The position numbers and the translations under genes were made by a program. 64,000 nucleotides of DNA from Qipengyuania marincola (GTDB lineage: Bacteria; Pseudomonadota; Alphaproteobacteria; Sphingomonadales; Sphingomonadaceae), in contig NZ_JARULC010000001.1 in assembly GCF_029688625.1 (NCBI RefSeq), forward strand, positions 310,001 to 374,000. Reading direction: 5' to 3'. Position 1 is the first letter of the stretch; each line of letters opens with the position of its first letter. Shown piece after piece: positions 27,489 to 36,890 of this stretch. Under the pieces are notes generated by a model. The model saw only the letters and a program-made list of their open reading frames with translations, was not told the DNA's origin and did not search any database.

Positions 27489-28638
27489 GTTCGGCACCCT
27501 CCTTCCCGAGTTCGGCCTTGAGCAGGAAGGCGTTGCCTACGGCGATCCGCCATCCCTCCTCGAGACCGGAGAGGATCGTCACCTGGCCTGCGGACCTGGT
27601 TCCGACTTCGACCTCGCGCGCCTGGAAGCCGGTCTTCGTCCGGACGAAGACCACGTCGCGTCCCTCAACGACCTGGATAGCGTCCTCCGGCACCGCGATC
27701 CGATCGCGGTCGATCTCACCCGAGGGCCTGATGCGCGCCTGAAGAAAGGCACCCGGCTGAAGCCCCGGCACACCACGCGAGAGCGACAGGACCGCAGTCG
27801 CACTGCGGCTCTCCGGATCGAGCGAAGGCGTCACCGAACGCACCCGGGCGCCGATTTCCCGACCGTCACCGATGAGCAGCACGGCCTCGTCGCCAGGCTG
27901 GATGCGGGAGGACTCGGCAGAGGGCAGTGCCACCTCGATCTGAAGTCCGTTGGGATCGACCACGCGGTAGAGTTCCTCGCCGGCATCGACGAAGGCCCCG
28001 AGCACGATCGGTGCCGCGGTGATCCTGCCAGCCAGGGGAGAGGTGACTGCCAGCGAACGCCCGTCGCCGCTGACGCCGGCTGCGGCTACCGCGGACTGCG
28101 CCCGTTGCAGTTCCGAGCGTGCCACGCTGAGATTGGCCTGTGCGGCCTCCAGATCCTGCCGGGCCGTCACATTCGCCTCGAACAGGCGCCGTTCGCGATC
28201 GTAGGCGGCGGACAGCTCCGTCACCCGGGCGCGCGCCGCGCTGAGCTGCGATGCGAGAGCAGCTGCATCCGCGCTTTCGATGCGGGCGACGGTCTCACCG
28301 CGTGCCACATAGTCGCCCAGCGTCTTGCCGACGGAGCGGACGACACCCGAGGCGCGAGCATCGATACGTGCGGAAGCCGTCGGACTCGCCGCGACCGTTG
28401 CCGGAAAGACGAGTTCTACAGCAGCTCCAGCCCGCACAGCTGCCAGCTGTATCCCGGCCTCGCCGATCTGCTCATCGCTCAGCTTGACCACCCCCTCAGG
28501 TGTTTCCGCCTCAGCTTCCTCCTGCGCATGGTCGTCCATCTCGGCGGTCGGCCAGAACATCAGCGTCAGCGCGCCGATCGCGATCACGATGCCGACGAGG
28601 ATCGCCAGCTTTCTGCGTCTCATGGGTGTATCCTTCAT
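27478..28638 (-). CDS. czcB: CzcB-type periplasmic adaptor of the RND pump
   Basis: The 386-residue membrane-fusion protein has an N-terminal membrane anchor (residues 9-30), an acidic His-poor segment, a barrel-sandwich/lipoyl half with DARASGVVRSVGKTLGDYV, an alpha-hairpin coiled coil (residues 125-175) and a beta-barrel tail. It joins CzcA to CzcC. Its ATG overlaps the czcC stop (ATGA), so the two are translationally coupled. Confidence 0.93.
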   Translation of the reverse strand: MKDTPMRRRKLAILVGIVIAIGALTLMFWPTAEMDDHAQEEAEAETPEGVVKLSDEQIGEAGIQLAAVRAGAAVELVFPATVAASPTASARIDARASGVVRSVGKTLGDYVARGETVARIESADAAALASQLSAARARVTELSAAYDRERRLFEANVTARQDLEAAQANLSVARSELQRAQSAVAAAGVSGDGRSLAVTSPLAGRITAAPIVLGAFVDAGEELYRVVDPNGLQIEVALPSAESSRIQPGDEAVLLIGDGREIGARVRSVTPSLDPESRSATAVLSLSRGVPGLQPGAFLQARIRPSGEIDRDRIAVPEDAIQVVEGRDVVFVRTKTGFQAREVEVGTRSAGQVTILSGLEEGWRIAVGNAFLLKAELGKEGAEHGH

Positions 28639-29888
28639 TGTGCGGCCAGCCCGATCAGTTCGGTTGCGGCCAGGCCCCTCTGTTCGCGGGCGGCGATGAG
28701 CGCCTCGCGGATCGTGTCGCGTGCCTCTGCTGCAGCGAGAACTTCGATCAGGGGAAAGCGTCCGTTGCGATATCCGATGCGGACGAGACGCAGCGCCTCC
28801 TCCGCCTGTGGCAGCGATGTCTGCGACAGGGTCTCGACGCGCGCTTCGGCCCCGAGATACCTCGCGCGGGCCGTGGCGACCGCCTGCTCGTAATCCGCGA
28901 GTGCCACGGCTTCGCGAGCGTTCGCGGCACGCAACAAAGCCTCGGCAGCGGCGATGTTGCCCTGGTTCCGGTCCCGGAAAGGAAGCGGGATCGAAACGCC
29001 GACGAGGAAGGCATTATCGCCGCTTTCCTCGAAGCGCCTCACGCCCGCCGAGATCGTCGGATCGGGTATACGCAGGCTCCGCTGCCGCTCGATCTCCGCC
29101 GCAGCAGCCATGCTCTCGGCGCGGGCGACCCTGTAGGCGAGGCTTTCCTGCGCCTCGGACATAAGCGAAGCGGGCGGAAGGATATCCGGAAATTGCGCCG
29201 GAACGAGCGGCGCTTCGCCGCCGGCCCATAGAGTTGCGAGCGCTGTTCGAGCCGACAGGCTCTCCGCCTCTGCCTCAACCAGGCTCGCGCGCGCTTCGGC
29301 AAGGGCCGCATCCGCCCTCAACGCGCGCAGAGGCGGCTCGCGGCCGACCTCCACAAGGACACCGGCAATGCGAGCCAGTTCCTCGTTACGCGCCACGACA
29401 TCTTCGGCAAGTTCGACCCGCGCCGCCGCTCCAGCAGCTGCGAGATATCGCTCGCGCACCAGTCGTCCCAGTTCGACCGTGGTCAGGTCAGCCCTGAGAG
29501 ATGCCAGTTCGGCCTGGGCTTCGGCTGCTCCGATCCGAGCGGATCGCTTGCCGCCGAGCTCGAGACGCTGGCCGACGGAGAGCGTATATTCTGTGGACCG
29601 GAGTCCCGAGAATGCACCGCTTCCGGCGACGTTCTCGACGTCGAACGAGACTTCGGGGTTCGGGCTCAGGCGAGCCTGGTCGACAAGCGCAACCGCCGCG
29701 TCTGTTTCCGCGCGGGGGCCCACGAGGCGAGGATTGGTGGTGGCGGTATCGGCCTCAGCGGCGACCCCGCTGAGTTCAAGGGCGTCGTCGAGCGTGACGA
29801 CACGCGGGTCCTGCGCGCTGGCAGGTCCCGTGGACAGGGCGAGTATCAGCCCCCAGACGGGGGCTGCTCGCCCCAATATGGCGAACAT
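28635..29888 (-). CDS. czcC: CzcC-type outer-membrane efflux channel (TolC family)
   Basis: The 417-residue protein has a signal peptide to PASAQD and two long helical repeats rich in Ala, Arg and Glu, with the family phrase NPEVSFDVENVAGSG and LGVSIPLPF-like VGVSIPLPFRDRNQGNIAAA. It forms the trimeric exit duct for the CzcBA pump. It is the promoter-proximal gene of czcCBA. Confidence 0.93.
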   Translation of the reverse strand: MFAILGRAAPVWGLILALSTGPASAQDPRVVTLDDALELSGVAAEADTATTNPRLVGPRAETDAAVALVDQARLSPNPEVSFDVENVAGSGAFSGLRSTEYTLSVGQRLELGGKRSARIGAAEAQAELASLRADLTTVELGRLVRERYLAAAGAAARVELAEDVVARNEELARIAGVLVEVGREPPLRALRADAALAEARASLVEAEAESLSARTALATLWAGGEAPLVPAQFPDILPPASLMSEAQESLAYRVARAESMAAAAEIERQRSLRIPDPTISAGVRRFEESGDNAFLVGVSIPLPFRDRNQGNIAAAEALLRAANAREAVALADYEQAVATARARYLGAEARVETLSQTSLPQAEEALRLVRIGYRNGRFPLIEVLAAAEARDTIREALIAAREQRGLAATELIGLAAQ

Positions 29889-29953
29889 GGATGGGTATTC
29901 CTCTACTGACGTTCAGTTCGGCGTCGGAAAACAGGTCCGACGCGCGGCAAACG

Positions 29954-30292
29954 TCAGGCGCGAGGAGGGGGTGTTGCCAGTTCGGTCAGATTGGATGCAA
30001 ACGAGGGCTGGTGACCAGCCTGTAGGACGCTCCTGACCGAGCCTAACGCAAAGAAGTCAGAAGACCGCCCGACGGCCTGCGATGCATGATGGCAATGGCC
30101 ATGCGCACAGGCACCGTGCTTCTCCGGCCCAAGGTCGTCACCACCAGTTTCATCATGCTGCTCAAGCTGAGATGCTACCGAAGGCTCTCCCGCGCATTCG
30201 GCCGCTTCCGCTACCGGAGCCCACAGGACACCGAATGCGGCGCACAGCGTGATCAGCTGCAGCAAGAGGGAGCGGGCGAAGAGCCGGGTCAT
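29954..30292 (-). CDS. Small periplasmic His/Cys protein upstream of czcC
   Basis: The product has about 112 residues from the ATG at 30292; the frame is open to a TTG at 30334. A signal peptide (LLLQLITLCAAFGVLW) leads into a metal-ligand-rich loop (HGACAHGHCHHA). Proteins of this layout precede czc-type operons and may buffer periplasmic metal. No firm family was assigned. Confidence 0.6.
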   Translation of the reverse strand: MTRLFARSLLLQLITLCAAFGVLWAPVAEAAECAGEPSVASQLEQHDETGGDDLGPEKHGACAHGHCHHASQAVGRSSDFFALGSVRSVLQAGHQPSFASNLTELATPPPRA

Positions 30293-30375
30293 CGGTGGCC
30301 CGATAGCACTGGCGGCTTTACCGCGAAAGAACAATCTCGCCAGATGGAATGTGATTTCATAACAATACCATCGAT

Positions 30376-30759
30376 TTACTTCGACTCGCGAATGTTTTGA
30401 GCTGGTGATTGACCAAGCACACGACTGATCTCCGGCTCTATGTCCATCCGGGCGAATGCGCTTACATTCGAACGACCATTGTTTCCGATGGGAAGTCTGC
30501 CGGTGATGTTACCTATGGGAGCAAGGAAAAGCCGGAATATCTGGCCCCGAACCTCACGCCAATCATGCGTCTTCCTAGCAAGTTGTAGCATACGCCAATG
30601 AGAGACGCAGTGCGGCCCCAAGCGATCCTGGGCAACCACGTGGGCCCGCTCGAGATGGTGCCAGGCTTCCTCGAAATTCTGCTCATCCGAAGCCTTTGCT
30701 GCGCGTCGGTATTCCTCAGCGAGGAAGGCATCCCTGCTGGAAATAGCGCCGCTATCCAT
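30376..30759 (-). CDS. DUF3703-like protein
   Basis: The 127-residue helical protein has FEEAWHHLERAHVVAQDRLG and HWRMLQLARKTHDWREVRGQ, the typical DUF3703 phrases. The family is regularly found beside heavy-metal transporters but has no known function. It overlaps the upstream cation transporter by 8 bp. Confidence 0.8.
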   Translation of the reverse strand: MDSGAISSRDAFLAEEYRRAAKASDEQNFEEAWHHLERAHVVAQDRLGPHCVSHWRMLQLARKTHDWREVRGQIFRLFLAPIGNITGRLPIGNNGRSNVSAFARMDIEPEISRVLGQSPAQNIRESK

Positions 30760-31372
30760 GACCCAGTTCCTGACGTGCCTGCCCGAACACCTCGATGCTG
30801 CCCCACAGCGCTAGCCCGGCTATGATCGAGGCGACGAGCAGATCCGGCCACGCCTGTCCCGTTCCGAATACGCCGAGCGCGGCGCCCAGAACCGCAATAT
30901 TGCCGATGGCATCGTTACGTGAGCAGATCCATACCGACCGCATATTCGCATCGCCTTCGCGGAACCGGAAGAGCATGAGCGCGACGATCACGTTGGTCGC
31001 CAGAGCCAGCGTGCCGACCACTCCCATCGTTGCCGCCTCCGGATCGGCACCCGCCATCAATCCATAGATCGCATAGCCGATCACCCAGATGCCGAACGCC
31101 AGCATGGTCGCTGCCTTCACCACGGCAGCTCTGGCCCGCCATGCGAGCGCCATCCCGGCAACGCCGAGACTGATCGCGTAGTTCGCGGCGTCGCCGAAGA
31201 AATCGAGAGCATCGGCCTGGAGCGAACGGGAATCAGCAGCGACACCGGCCACCATCTCCACCACGAACATGGCCGCATTCGCAATCAGTGCGACCCATAG
31301 GACACGGCGCCAGCGCGGATCGTTGCGCGCGGCGGTGTGGCATTCCGGGGTCTGGCAGCAGGACTTCGCCAT
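30752..31372 (-). CDS. CDF-family cation transporter next to a CadR/PbrR-like regulator
   Basis: The 206-residue membrane protein starts at the ATG after AAGGAGAG. A Cys-rich N-terminus (MAKSCCQTPECH) is followed by SLQADALDFFGDAANYA and SVWICSRNDAIGN, the CDF metal-site helices. It lacks the long C-terminal domain. It is divergent from a MerR-family gene with a matching dyad promoter, so it is probably induced by Cd, Pb, Zn or Co. Confidence 0.88.
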   Translation of the reverse strand: MAKSCCQTPECHTAARNDPRWRRVLWVALIANAAMFVVEMVAGVAADSRSLQADALDFFGDAANYAISLGVAGMALAWRARAAVVKAATMLAFGIWVIGYAIYGLMAGADPEAATMGVVGTLALATNVIVALMLFRFREGDANMRSVWICSRNDAIGNIAVLGAALGVFGTGQAWPDLLVASIIAGLALWGSIEVFGQARQELGHG

Positions 31373-31412
31373 CCCACTCTCCTTGAAAGGTTCGAGTCGC
31401 AAGAACATATGC

Positions 31413-31436
31413 ACCTTGTAGCAACTACAAGGTCAA
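31413..31436 (-). promoter_or_regulatory. MerR-family operator/promoter of the cation transporter
   Basis: A perfect dyad ACCTTGTAG-CAA-CTACAAGGT occupies 31413-31433. On the minus strand TTGACC (31431-31436) is the -35, and a 19-bp spacer leads to CATATG. This is the MerR-type layout and closely resembles cadR/pbrR operators. Confidence 0.85.
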
Positions 31437-31439
31437 GCG

Positions 31440-31835
31440 ATGCGTATCGGCGAACTTGCGATAGCCACCGGCACAAAGGCGGAGACGATCCGCTATTATG
31501 AACGAGAAGGCATATTGCCGGCTGCGGATCGCACGGACAGCAATTACCGCGACTATTCGGACAATCACTTGGCAGCGCTTACATTCGTTCGACGCGCGCG
31601 CCAGCTCGGCTTCAGCATGGCGCAGGTGCGCGAACTGCTTGCGCTATCCGATCGCGTCGACAACCCGTGCCAAGTAGTCGATGAACTTGTTCGTGAGCAG
31701 CTGGAGGAGGTGGAACAGAAGATCCTAGATCTCTCCTCACTGCGGGATGAGCTGCGGCTTATGCTGCGATCATGCGAAGCGAACCGTATCGGCGAGTGTC
31801 GAATCGTCGAAAGCCTAGCGCGCCCCCTCAGATAG
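31440..31835 (+). CDS. MerR-family heavy-metal regulator (CadR/PbrR-like)
   Basis: The 131-residue protein has the winged helix MRIGELAIATGTKAETIRYY and a dimerisation helix. Three cysteines (NPCQVV, RSCEANRIGECRIVE) match the Cd/Pb/Zn-binding set of CadR, PbrR and ZntR. It is divergent from the CDF transporter across the dyad promoter. The exact metal is uncertain. Confidence 0.9.
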   Translation: MRIGELAIATGTKAETIRYYEREGILPAADRTDSNYRDYSDNHLAALTFVRRARQLGFSMAQVRELLALSDRVDNPCQVVDELVREQLEEVEQKILDLSSLRDELRLMLRSCEANRIGECRIVESLARPLR

Positions 31836-32013
31836 ATGACGAGTCGATGTTCCAAGAATGCTCGTATTCGTTCCTGTAGCGATACGGATCAGTCCCATTA
31901 AGCGTGGATAAGTCCCTGCGTTCAATAAGATCATCACGGGTTGTGCAGGGGCGCCGACTTGACGGTCAGTCTAAGCCGTAGGAACGTGGCAGCCTTGGGG
32001 GGCATTTCCGGAA

Positions 32014-33909
32014 GTGTGGTCAGATAATGAAACAGTCCGCGATCTAGTCAATTTCTCGCAGGTTGCTGAAATCGCGGCTGAGAGAATTGTCGGCGCTCGC
32101 GGAGAGCCGCTTTCTATGGGTATTTCCGGCGACTGGGGCGTCGGCAAATCCTCCATGATGAAGCTGTTGCGAAACTCGCTCGAGGGACGGGACGAGATCG
32201 ACGTCCGGTTCGTCGAGTTCAACGCCTGGCTCTATCAGAACTATGACGACGCACGAGCCGCGCTCATGGAAGCGATCACAGCGGCGGTGGTCGAGCAGGC
32301 GATCGAGAAGAAGGACGCACTCGCCAAGCCTGTGCTGGAAAAGGCCAAAGGGCTGCTCAAGCGAGTGAAGAAGTTGCGCCTCCTGGGCCTCGCGGGCTCG
32401 GCGGCGGTAGACTACTTCACCATGGGGACGATGACCCCCTTCGTGGCGGGCGGCATGGCAGCATTGAGCGGCCTGACGGACGGCAGCGTCACCGGCGAGG
32501 ACGTCAAGGGGGCGAAGGATTTCGTTGCAGAGGGCATCTCGGCCGGGAAATCTCTCATCGACGAGGAGAAAGACGGGGAGGGGACCGAACCAGCCGAAGA
32601 AACACCTCGAAAGGCCATTCAGGCGTTTCGGGATGATCTTGAAGCGACCCTCGAAGAGCTTGGCATCACACTGGTCGTTCTCATCGACGATCTCGACCGC
32701 TGCCTGCCCAAGACCGCCATCGCGACGCTCGAAGCCATGCGGCTGTTCCTGTTCCTCAAGCATACCGCTTTCGTCATAGCAGCCGACGAGGGCATGATCC
32801 GTCAGGCTGTGCGCTCGCATTTCGATGGGGCCGAACTCGACGATGATCTTGTCACCAATTACTTCGACAAGCTCATTCAACTCCCCATCCGCGTTCCCCC
32901 CTTGGGAACGCAGGAAGTGCGGGCATATCTGATGATGCTGTTCGTCGAGAACGAAGTGGACCTCGACGACGACACAAAGGAGGAAATGCGAGAAGCGGTC
33001 TGCAAACGACTGGGACGCTCGTGGGAGGGGGAGCGCGTCGACAAGGCGTTCATGCTCGAACAGATCGGGGAATGTCCACCAGGGCTCATCAACAGGCTCG
33101 CGCTCGCCGAGCGTATCGCACCGATCCTCACAACGTCACCCAAGATCCAAGGCAATCCCAGGCTGATCAAGCGGTTCCTCAACACGCTCTCGATGCGGAT
33201 GGCTATGGCGCGGATACAGGAAGTGAACGTCGACGAAGAGGTCCTGGTCAAGCTGCTCCTGTTCGAACGGTGCGGTGACAAGGACGCATACGCCGAGGTG
33301 CTGAGGGCCGTGAACGAAGCGGAAGACGGACACCCAACCTTGCTTGCCGACAAGGAGAAGAATGTTCGGGGCGAGGGCGATGCGCCCCTGGAGAAGCCCT
33401 GGAACGACCCCTTCCATTCCAACTGGCTCGCCCTCGATCCAACCCTTGCCGACCGCGATCTGCGCGGTGCCCTTTACGTCAGTAGGGAAACGCATCCGAT
33501 CATATCGCGAGCAGACGAGCTGTCATCGGATGCCAAGAGCGTGCTCGACATGCTCCTCAAGATGAATTCGGCCAGCACGACCGTGAACGAGGAGGTCGCC
33601 AATCTATCCACGCAGGAAATAGCGCATGTCACCGATGCGGTCCTCCTCAAGGCCCGCCAGGAAACTTCGTGGGGAACGCCGAACATCCTCAATGCCATGC
33701 AGACACTCGCCAACACATCCTCGGCTTCCGCATCCCTTGTCGTCGCGTTCTTCGCCGAGGTGCCAACCAGCCAGGTCAAGCCAGCGCTGGTCCCACGTCT
33801 GGCGAACACCGAATGGGGAAAGCAAGTGCTTACCTCGCTCAACGCCCGTGAAGACATGAGAGGTGCTGCGCACAAGGCGATCCAGGCAGCGATGAAGGGA
33901 GAGCGCTAA
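32014..33909 (+). CDS. qatA: QatA, KAP-family P-loop ATPase of the Qat antiphage system
   Basis: The 631-residue protein starts at GTG (MWSDNETVRDLVNFS), matching the family start. Walker A GDWGVGKSS lies near residue 40 and Walker B VLIDDLDRC near residue 222; a hydrophobic insert (residues 125-155) is typical of KAP NTPases. It is the first of four overlapping genes in the established qatABCD order. KAP ATPases are membrane-associated; the trigger in Qat defence is not known. Confidence 0.93.
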   Translation: MWSDNETVRDLVNFSQVAEIAAERIVGARGEPLSMGISGDWGVGKSSMMKLLRNSLEGRDEIDVRFVEFNAWLYQNYDDARAALMEAITAAVVEQAIEKKDALAKPVLEKAKGLLKRVKKLRLLGLAGSAAVDYFTMGTMTPFVAGGMAALSGLTDGSVTGEDVKGAKDFVAEGISAGKSLIDEEKDGEGTEPAEETPRKAIQAFRDDLEATLEELGITLVVLIDDLDRCLPKTAIATLEAMRLFLFLKHTAFVIAADEGMIRQAVRSHFDGAELDDDLVTNYFDKLIQLPIRVPPLGTQEVRAYLMMLFVENEVDLDDDTKEEMREAVCKRLGRSWEGERVDKAFMLEQIGECPPGLINRLALAERIAPILTTSPKIQGNPRLIKRFLNTLSMRMAMARIQEVNVDEEVLVKLLLFERCGDKDAYAEVLRAVNEAEDGHPTLLADKEKNVRGEGDAPLEKPWNDPFHSNWLALDPTLADRDLRGALYVSRETHPIISRADELSSDAKSVLDMLLKMNSASTTVNEEVANLSTQEIAHVTDAVLLKARQETSWGTPNILNAMQTLANTSSASASLVVAFFAEVPTSQVKPALVPRLANTEWGKQVLTSLNAREDMRGAAHKAIQAAMKGER

Positions 33910-34808
33910 TGGGAACGTCTGCATCAAGCAAGGGGCCTGGTTCGGGGCCCGATATCCCCATCGTGCCGCCTTGGGTAGATGATCCCCCGAGGCCAGCGCC
34001 CCAGCAGACACCTCCGAACGCGCAGCCCAATCCCCAGTCCCCGCCGGGCGGCCCGGGCACGCCTCCCGGGCAGGGGAACCCGAACCCGCCTCAGAGTCCT
34101 CAGCAACAGCCGCCTCCACCAGATCCATCACCACCCGGTCGTTGGCGCGGGACTCGAACTTCGCTCGGTAAATTCGCCGGCGGAGGGTCGGATCGGGAAC
34201 GCCATCTGAAGCGTGGCCTAGGTCACTATTCGAGAGGCGGGATGGGCGGAAGCCGGAACGCGGCACGGCGCCTCGGTGGGTCATCCCGGACGGCCAGCAG
34301 CCTCCATTCCGCACTGACTTCGCTTTCCTCCGGCGCTCCTCTCCCGCCAGATCTGGGCATCGACGCACAAACACTCGCCGGCCTGCCGCCGGATCAGGCG
34401 GTCGATGCGCTGATTGATGCGATCAGGCCAATCGATGGGACTCAGGACGCGGAGGCCACGCGGGATTCCGCGGCGCGCGCTCTATCGGAGGTCCTGGCAC
34501 AGAACCCGGACCTCACGAGCCTCACACCTGCACAGATCGACCAGGTAACGGCTTCGCTCCTCGGTCATGACGTCGCGCACAGGATCGAGCTCGACGTCGG
34601 CAAGGCGGTCATCGACAAGGCCCCCACCAAAGGGGAAGGCCTGGAGAGGTTACAGGAGATGAAGGATTACGTGCGCGAAGTCGTCGCAGCCGAATATGCG
34701 ACCGAGCGTGCCAAGGCGGGAACGGTCGGTAGGGCAGCCATCGAGCGCATCTCGAACAATGCCATCCAGCAGACCTTCGAGGTATTCGAGGACGATGCCG
34801 ACCTATGA
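33909..34808 (+). CDS. qatB: QatB, accessory protein of the Qat system
   Basis: The 299-residue protein begins MGTSASSKGPGSGPDIPIVP, the recognisable QatB start. A long Pro/Gln/Asn-rich disordered stretch (residues 20-75) leads into a helical C-terminal domain. Its ATG overlaps the qatA stop. Its biochemical role is not established. Confidence 0.88.
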   Translation: MGTSASSKGPGSGPDIPIVPPWVDDPPRPAPQQTPPNAQPNPQSPPGGPGTPPGQGNPNPPQSPQQQPPPPDPSPPGRWRGTRTSLGKFAGGGSDRERHLKRGLGHYSRGGMGGSRNAARRLGGSSRTASSLHSALTSLSSGAPLPPDLGIDAQTLAGLPPDQAVDALIDAIRPIDGTQDAEATRDSAARALSEVLAQNPDLTSLTPAQIDQVTASLLGHDVAHRIELDVGKAVIDKAPTKGEGLERLQEMKDYVREVVAAEYATERAKAGTVGRAAIERISNNAIQQTFEVFEDDADL

Positions 34809-36085
34809 CAACCATCTCTTGCCTTCCCGAGGACATGGCCGACCTGCCCGGTTCGGATGTCCGGTTCGACCTCTATTCCAATTCGCGTATCGGCTCGAGA
34901 GGGCGCGTCGGAGACCTGGTGCCAGGCCGTTTGAGACGGCAAGGCTTGCGTCCCTCGACGCTGGCATGGGATTTCACATCCTTCGCGCTTGCCGCGGTGG
35001 CGGCAGACGAAGCGGTATCGCGCGAACGCAGCCCGGACGGCTGGACGCGTGAGATCGAGCTCACTGTGGCGGTAACGAATCCCGACCTCTGGAAAACGCA
35101 GCGCGGACGCCTGACCGAAGCACTTCGATTCTTGTCGGGTGACATCTGGTCGCTCGAGTTCGTAGGGCACGGCATCGTTCCGCCTGGTCGCGGCAAGGAA
35201 CGGGTGCGCTCTGAAGATCTCGTCTGCCTACTGTCCGGCGGCATGGACAGCCTGGTGGGTGCGATCGATGTCGTGAACGAAGGCCGCACGCCGCTGTTCG
35301 TCAGTCAGATCGCCAAGGGCGACTCCGACACCCAGAAGTGGTTCGCGCAGTCGATATCGTCGACGAGCCTGCACCTCCAAGTGAACCACCATGCCCGGCC
35401 TCCCGACCGCTCGGAGCGCTCGCAACGTGCGCGTTCACTCGCATTCCTCGGCTTTGGCGTTCTGGCCGCCACCTGTCTCGCGAAGCACCGTGACGGATCC
35501 CCTGTCGAATTGCGAATCCCCGAGAATGGCTTCATCAGTCAGAACGTGCCTCTGACGCCCATGCGCACCGGATCCCTCAGCACGAGGACCACGCATCCGT
35601 ATTTCCTGCGCTTGATCCAGGATACACTCGATGACGTCGGGCTGCGCATCAATCTTAACAATCCCTACGAGACCGCCACGAAAGGCGAAATGCTCGTCGG
35701 TTGCGCAGACCAAGGTCTTCTTTCCGGCTTGGCCGGGGCCTCTACCAGTTGCGGACGCTATTCGAGAACCGGGTTTCAGCATTGCGGACGTTGCGTGCCA
35801 TGTCAGGTGAGGCGGGGTGCCTACCTCGCCTGGGGCAATCCCGACGACACGACGAAGGGATACAAATACGAGGACTTGAGCCTGAATGACAGCAAACACG
35901 CACGGTTCGACGATGTGCGTTCGGTTGCCATCGCGATCGAGACGGTGCGCGCCAGCGGCATCGACGAACTCATCGGGGGCGCCATGAACAGTCAACTGCT
36001 CGGCAAGGTCCAGCGCTATCGGGACGTTGTCGACCGTGGTATCGCCGAACTCGCAGCGCTGCACGCGAGCCTACGTGTTCCATGA
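34805..36085 (+). CDS. qatC: QatC, QueC-like enzyme of the Qat system
   Basis: The 426-residue protein has a PP-loop ATP motif, LLSGGMDSLVGAIDV, near residue 142 and a C-terminal Cys cluster (FQHCGRCVPCQVRRGAY) like the zinc site of QueC. QueC makes 7-cyano-7-deazaguanine; in Qat a modified base or a protein modification is suspected. The extra N-terminal 130 residues and the operon context separate it from housekeeping queC. ATGA overlap with qatB. Confidence 0.92.
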   Translation: MTTISCLPEDMADLPGSDVRFDLYSNSRIGSRGRVGDLVPGRLRRQGLRPSTLAWDFTSFALAAVAADEAVSRERSPDGWTREIELTVAVTNPDLWKTQRGRLTEALRFLSGDIWSLEFVGHGIVPPGRGKERVRSEDLVCLLSGGMDSLVGAIDVVNEGRTPLFVSQIAKGDSDTQKWFAQSISSTSLHLQVNHHARPPDRSERSQRARSLAFLGFGVLAATCLAKHRDGSPVELRIPENGFISQNVPLTPMRTGSLSTRTTHPYFLRLIQDTLDDVGLRINLNNPYETATKGEMLVGCADQGLLSGLAGASTSCGRYSRTGFQHCGRCVPCQVRRGAYLAWGNPDDTTKGYKYEDLSLNDSKHARFDDVRSVAIAIETVRASGIDELIGGAMNSQLLGKVQRYRDVVDRGIAELAALHASLRVP

Positions 36086-36831
36086 TCGATTTCCATTGCC
36101 ATCTCGACCTCTATCCCGACCCCCGTGCAGTGCTCGATGGCATCGATGCCAGAGGCACTTACGTGCTTGCCGTAACGACCACTCCCAAGGCTTGGCGTGG
36201 CACCACGAAGCTCGTCGGTGATCGCAAGCGGGTGCGGGTCGCGCTCGGGCTCCACCCCGAGGTCGTCGCACAACGCCATCAGGAAGTAGCGCTCCTCTGC
36301 GGCCTGCTACCGGAAACGCGATATGTCGGCGAGATCGGGCTCGACGGAAGCCCGGCCCATCGGCAATCGCTAGAGCTGCAGGTCAAGGTGTTCGAAAGGA
36401 TCCTTTCGGAGTGCTCACGCCTTGGCGGCCGCTTGATAAGCATCCATTCGCGAGGGGCCGCTTCAAGGGTGCTGGATGCGTTGGATCTGCACCCGGGAGC
36501 CGGGACCCCCATACTGCACTGGTTCAGCGGGACGACGCGGGAATTGGAACGTGCCGTTAGCCTGGGATGCTGGTTCTCCATCGGTCCGGCCATGCTTCGA
36601 TCCAAAAGAGGACGCGAGCTCGCTTCGGCGATGCCCCTGGACCGGGTCCTCACGGAAACCGACGCACCATTCACGCGCGTTGGCGATGATCCACTCATGC
36701 CTTGGCAGGCCTATGATTGCCTGGCCGGACTCGAAGAGGTCCGAGGTATCGATCGGATCGAGCTGGGCAAACTCGTCGCAGACAATCTCCGCAGAGCAGT
36801 CCAGATCGAGCCGGAACTCTCCCCCGTGTAA
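36082..36831 (+). CDS. qatD: QatD, TatD-family nuclease of the Qat system
   Basis: The 249-residue TIM-barrel metal-dependent hydrolase has FHCHLD (residues 4-9), GEIGLDG near residue 84, SIHSRGA, HWFSG and the closing ETDAPF. These are TatD DNase metal ligands. It is translationally coupled to qatC (ATGA) and completes qatABCD. Confidence 0.93.
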   Translation: MIDFHCHLDLYPDPRAVLDGIDARGTYVLAVTTTPKAWRGTTKLVGDRKRVRVALGLHPEVVAQRHQEVALLCGLLPETRYVGEIGLDGSPAHRQSLELQVKVFERILSECSRLGGRLISIHSRGAASRVLDALDLHPGAGTPILHWFSGTTRELERAVSLGCWFSIGPAMLRSKRGRELASAMPLDRVLTETDAPFTRVGDDPLMPWQAYDCLAGLEEVRGIDRIELGKLVADNLRRAVQIEPELSPV

Positions 36832-36890
36832 TCGGCATGTGAACCGAGACGCTTCAGAGCGCCCTCAATCGCTTTCAACTCTTGTTGTTG

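Noticed and set aside
34805-36831. Housekeeping queC and tatD
   Set aside because: The four-gene order, overlaps and QatA/QatB partners identify the Qat defence system.
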